From Dysgonamonadaceae bacterium (lineage in GTDB: Bacteria > Bacteroidota > Bacteroidia > Bacteroidales > Azobacteroidaceae), in NCBI GenBank assembly GCA_031258895.1, contig JAIRMF010000023.1, forward strand, positions 1 to 8,405: 8,405 nt of DNA, given 5' to 3'. Positions 6,617 to 8,405 of the stretch are shown here, piece after piece. Both the position numbers and the translations under genes were made by a program. Position 1 is the first letter of the stretch. Each line of letters starts with the position of its first letter. The notes under the pieces were generated by a model. The model saw nothing but the letters and a program-made list of their open reading frames with translations, made no database searches and was not told the origin of the DNA.

Positions 6617-7409
6617 GAGGATTACGAGCCTTCGGAACGACCGTATAAAGGGTTTGATCCGTTTGATTGAGAAATCGCGGAAGCGGCGTGACAGCGGGCT
6701 TTTTGTTATAGAGGGTGTTCGGGAGTTTCGCCTTGCTTTGGAGGGGGGTTACATTGTTGATTCGGTTTTTGTTTGTCCTTCGCTGTCTGGGTCTGGGGCT
6801 TGTGGGGGGCTGCTGCGGGATATTCGGCCTGAAATATGTTTTGAGGTATCGGAGGCGGTGTTTTCTCGGCTGGCTTTCAGGGAGGGTTCGGATGGGTTGA
6901 TTGCGTCGGCGTGGATGAAATCTCATTCGTTGAACGATCTGACGCTTTCTGGGAATCCGTTTATAATAGTTCTTGAGTCGTTGGAGAAGCCTGGGAACCT
7001 TGGGGCTATACTTCGCACTGCCGCTGCTGCCGGTGTGGATGCGATTATTGTTTGCGACCCGCTGACTGATGTTTATAATCTTAATGTTATACGTTCCAGT
7101 GTTGGTTGTATATTTAGTGTACCGCTTGCAGTTGCTTCGAGCCGTGAGGCTTTTGCTTTTTTGAGGCGGTGGGACATTCGGATTTTTGCCGCCGAACTTA
7201 ATGCATCTTCGATGTATTACGATACGGATTTCACGGGGCCTTGTGCGATTGTCATGGGGACTGAGGCGGACGGGCTGTCGGCTTTTTGGCTTTCCGTATC
7301 TGATGGGCGGATTAAGATTCCCATGTGTGGGAAGATTGATTCTCTAAATGTATCGGTATCGACGGCTGTTATTACCTATGAGGCGGTAAGGCAGAGGCGT
7401 CGGGATTAA
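6609..7409 (+). CDS. TrmH/SpoU-family RNA 2'-O-methyltransferase
   Basis: This 266-residue SPOUT methyltransferase uses AdoMet to methylate a ribose 2'-OH in rRNA or tRNA; the target cannot be read from sequence. It has an N-terminal RNA-binding domain (about 1-100; opening SLRNDRIKGLIRLIEKSRKR and then G-L-F-V-I-E-G at 30-36) and a knotted catalytic domain. The motifs are LEKPGNLGAILRTAAAAGVD (125-144, with N130 and R136), IVMGTEADGLS (214-224) and IPMCGKIDSLNVSVSTA (237-253, with N247). The start at 6609 is chosen for the AGGAGG six bases upstream; it overlaps the membrane-protein gene by 8 bp, so it is the last gene of the divIC operon. The coding strand is strikingly rich in G and T (line 6841-6900: 26 G, 8 C), unlike the next gene. 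It resembles RlmB in this window only at family level, with a nearly matching C-terminal YEAVRQR. Confidence 0.92.
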   Translation: MSERITSLRNDRIKGLIRLIEKSRKRRDSGLFVIEGVREFRLALEGGYIVDSVFVCPSLSGSGACGGLLRDIRPEICFEVSEAVFSRLAFREGSDGLIASAWMKSHSLNDLTLSGNPFIIVLESLEKPGNLGAILRTAAAAGVDAIIVCDPLTDVYNLNVIRSSVGCIFSVPLAVASSREAFAFLRRWDIRIFAAELNASSMYYDTDFTGPCAIVMGTEADGLSAFWLSVSDGRIKIPMCGKIDSLNVSVSTAVITYEAVRQRRRD

Positions 7410-7480
7410 AATCAACTTTATACTTTAGTATCCGCACTGTTTCTTTACCAATGGGAAACAGGGCGGTATCTTTTTGTGCG

Positions 7481-7517
7481 CCATACTGATGCGTAGACAA
7501 GACGCATATGGTTTTTT
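7481..7517 (+). terminator. Intrinsic terminator of the divIC operon
   Basis: Two stacked stems, CCAT/ATGG (7481-7484 with 7508-7511) and ATGCGT/ACGCAT (7489-7494 with 7502-7507), enclose a 7-nt loop with a 4-nt bulge on the left arm. Six T residues follow directly (7512-7517). The position, 72 nt after the methyltransferase stop, fits. A weaker hairpin, CTGTTTC/GAAACAG (7437-7443 with 7455-7461), lies upstream and has a T-run only 9 nt later. Nothing else is seen in 7410-7541. Confidence 0.55.
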
Positions 7518-7541
7518 ATACAATATACCTGTTTTTATGAG

Positions 7542-7772
7542 GAGCGCATTTACGTAAATACAGAGCGCATTTACGTAAATATGGAACGCATTTACGTAAA
7601 TATGGAACGCATTTACGTAAATACAGAGCGCATTTACGTAAATATGGAACGCATTTACGTAAATACAAAGCGCATTTACGTAAATACAAAGCGTATTTAC
7701 GTAAATACAGAGCGCATTTACGTAAATACAGAGCGTATTTAGAGAAATACAGAATGCATTTACATAAAATTA
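7542..7772. repeat. Tandem array of eleven 21-bp palindromic units
   Basis: Eleven head-to-tail units of exactly 21 bp lie here. Units 1-9 (7542-7730) each hold the perfect 12-bp palindrome ATTTACGTAAAT, with its centre at 7553/7554 and then every 21 bp to 7721/7722. Variation is confined to the edges: the first bases are GAG, GAA, AAG or AAA and the last are ACA or ATG. Unit 8 extends the palindrome to 16 bp (GTATTTACGTAAATAC). Units 10 and 11 (7731-7772) are degenerate and have lost the symmetric core. The array lies between the terminator and the DUF4294 promoter. The period is a multiple of three, so reading frames stay open on both strands by construction. No spacers of unique sequence exist, so it is not a CRISPR array. 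The function is unknown; a protein-binding array is one possibility. Confidence 0.95.
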
Positions 7773-7830
7773 CAGTGAAAATATCTATTTGCGATAGCAA
7801 AAAACATACGGCATAAACACAGAAAAGTTG

Positions 7831-7838
7831 TACCTTTG
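7831..7838 (+). promoter_or_regulatory. -7 element upstream of the DUF4294 gene
   Basis: TACCTTTG is an exact TAnnTTTG match only 4 nt before the ATG at 7843. There is no TTTG 19-21 bp upstream; the nearest one, at 7788-7791, is 39 nt away. If active, transcription would start at or within a few bases of the start codon, giving a leaderless message. The remaining spacer, 7773-7830, is A-rich with no other signal. Confidence 0.4.
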
Positions 7839-7842
7839 CAAA

Positions 7843-8405
7843 ATGAAAACCGTATACATCACAATAATTATATTGCTCGCCGGCGTTGCACACGCAAACG
7901 ATACAACAAGAATATCAACAACCGGCAACAACAACGATACCCTTAAAGTCCTGTTCTTAGACAATATCCATGTCTTCCCGCAAACAACGCGACAGCTCTA
8001 CGCCAACAACGAAAAGTACGTAAAAATGGTCCGGGATATAAAACGAACCCTGCCATATGCCAAACTCATCTACCAAACACTGATAGAAACCTACGAATAC
8101 ATAATGACATTCGACCAAGAGTCCGAACGACAAAAACACCTCAAAATAATGGAAAAAGAACTGTTCGCACAATATAAACCCGTACTCAAGAAACTGACCG
8201 TCACACAAGGAAAACTCCTGATTAAACTAATCGACAGGGAATGTAACCAAAGCTCTTACGACCTCCTAAAAGCATTCCTCGGCCCAATCCGCGCAAGATT
8301 CTGGAACCTCTTCGCGGGAATTTTCGGCGCAAGCCTCAAAACCCAATGGGACCCCGACGGCAACGACAAAGACAAAGAACAAATCATCCGAATGATCGAA
8401 CAGGG
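7843..8405 (+). CDS. DUF4294 family exported protein, 3' end beyond the window
   Basis: The open frame runs from ATG 7843 to the window edge (187 complete codons, no stop). A signal peptide is clear: MKTVYITIIILLAGVAHA with a likely cut after A18. After a low-complexity Asn/Thr linker (about 19-34) comes the DUF4294 domain, a Bacteroidota family of unknown function. Its recognisable blocks are LPYAKL (70-75), ETYEYI (82-87), ERQKHLKIMEKELFAQYKP (95-113), LTVTQGKLLIKLIDRECNQ (118-136), SYDLLKAFLGPIRARFW (138-154) and FAGIFGASLK (157-166). The protein is predicted to act in the periplasm or at the envelope; no catalytic residues are known. Codon third positions are rich in C and A (8041-8100: 19 C, 6 G), the reverse of the methyltransferase upstream on the same strand. 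The missing part is probably short, since the family's conserved region is nearly complete. Confidence 0.88.
   Translation, partial: MKTVYITIIILLAGVAHANDTTRISTTGNNNDTLKVLFLDNIHVFPQTTRQLYANNEKYVKMVRDIKRTLPYAKLIYQTLIETYEYIMTFDQESERQKHLKIMEKELFAQYKPVLKKLTVTQGKLLIKLIDRECNQSSYDLLKAFLGPIRARFWNLFAGIFGASLKTQWDPDGNDKDKEQIIRMIEQ

Noticed and set aside
7437..7475. Hairpin CTGTTTC/GAAACAG plus T-run as the main terminator
   Set aside because: The T-run starts 9 nt after the stem, too far for a canonical intrinsic terminator; the stem-loop at 7481-7511 followed directly by six T is better.
7542..7772. CRISPR array
   Set aside because: Units are contiguous 21-mers with no unique spacers, and no cas genes are visible.
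7544..7828. Plus-strand heptad frame (AHLRKYR repeats), open through all eleven units
   Set aside because: A stop codon lies directly upstream (7538-7540) and no start codon occurs before the degenerate last unit, so it has no plausible translation start. The alternative plus frame ERIYVNT has an ATG at 7581 but stops at 7740-7742, giving only 53 repeat-derived residues.
7516..7893. 125-codon minus-strand frame across the repeat array, translating to repeated YLRKCAL
   Set aside because: A 21-bp period keeps any stop-free frame open through the array. At least three frames on the two strands are open here, the minus-strand frame overlaps the signal-peptide start of the DUF4294 gene, and its non-repeat part resembles no protein I know.

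Overview
The window looks like a chromosomal segment from the phylum Bacteroidota, probably the order Bacteroidales. Three observations support this. First, most spacers carry the phylum's unusual promoter -7 element TAnnTTTG, in two cases with a correctly spaced -33 TTTG. Second, almost no gene has a Shine-Dalgarno sequence. Third, the gene content fits: a DUF4294 exported protein, and a divIC / small membrane protein / SpoU methyltransferase string. There is no phage, transposon, CRISPR array, rRNA or tRNA.

Layout from left to right. Positions 1-260 are a gene-free, almost G-free spacer with a complete leftward promoter for a gene outside the window. Next is a DUF2461 gene (minus strand). 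It is divergent from a full-length uvrA (plus strand), and their two promoters interlock in a 94-bp spacer. uvrA converges on a minus-strand pair, sufS then rlmB, whose genes overlap by 4 bp and are driven by a complete promoter upstream of sufS. Divergent from sufS is a compact plus-strand operon: a DivIC/FtsB-like division protein, a four-helix membrane protein, and a second SpoU-family RNA methyltransferase. That operon ends at a stem-loop with a T-tract (7481-7517). A tandem array of eleven 21-bp units, nine of them carrying the perfect palindrome ATTTACGTAAAT, fills 7542-7772. The window closes with the 5' part of a secreted DUF4294 protein (7843 onward), which runs off the end.

The genes are mostly housekeeping: nucleotide excision repair (UvrA), sulfur mobilisation for Fe-S clusters (SufS), modification of structured RNA (RlmB and the second SpoU enzyme) and septum formation (DivIC). 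No obvious new multi-gene system is visible. The most unusual element is the 21-bp palindrome array. It lies between a terminator and the DUF4294 promoter, at a point where strand composition flips from G/T-rich to A/C-rich even though the genes on both sides are on the plus strand.
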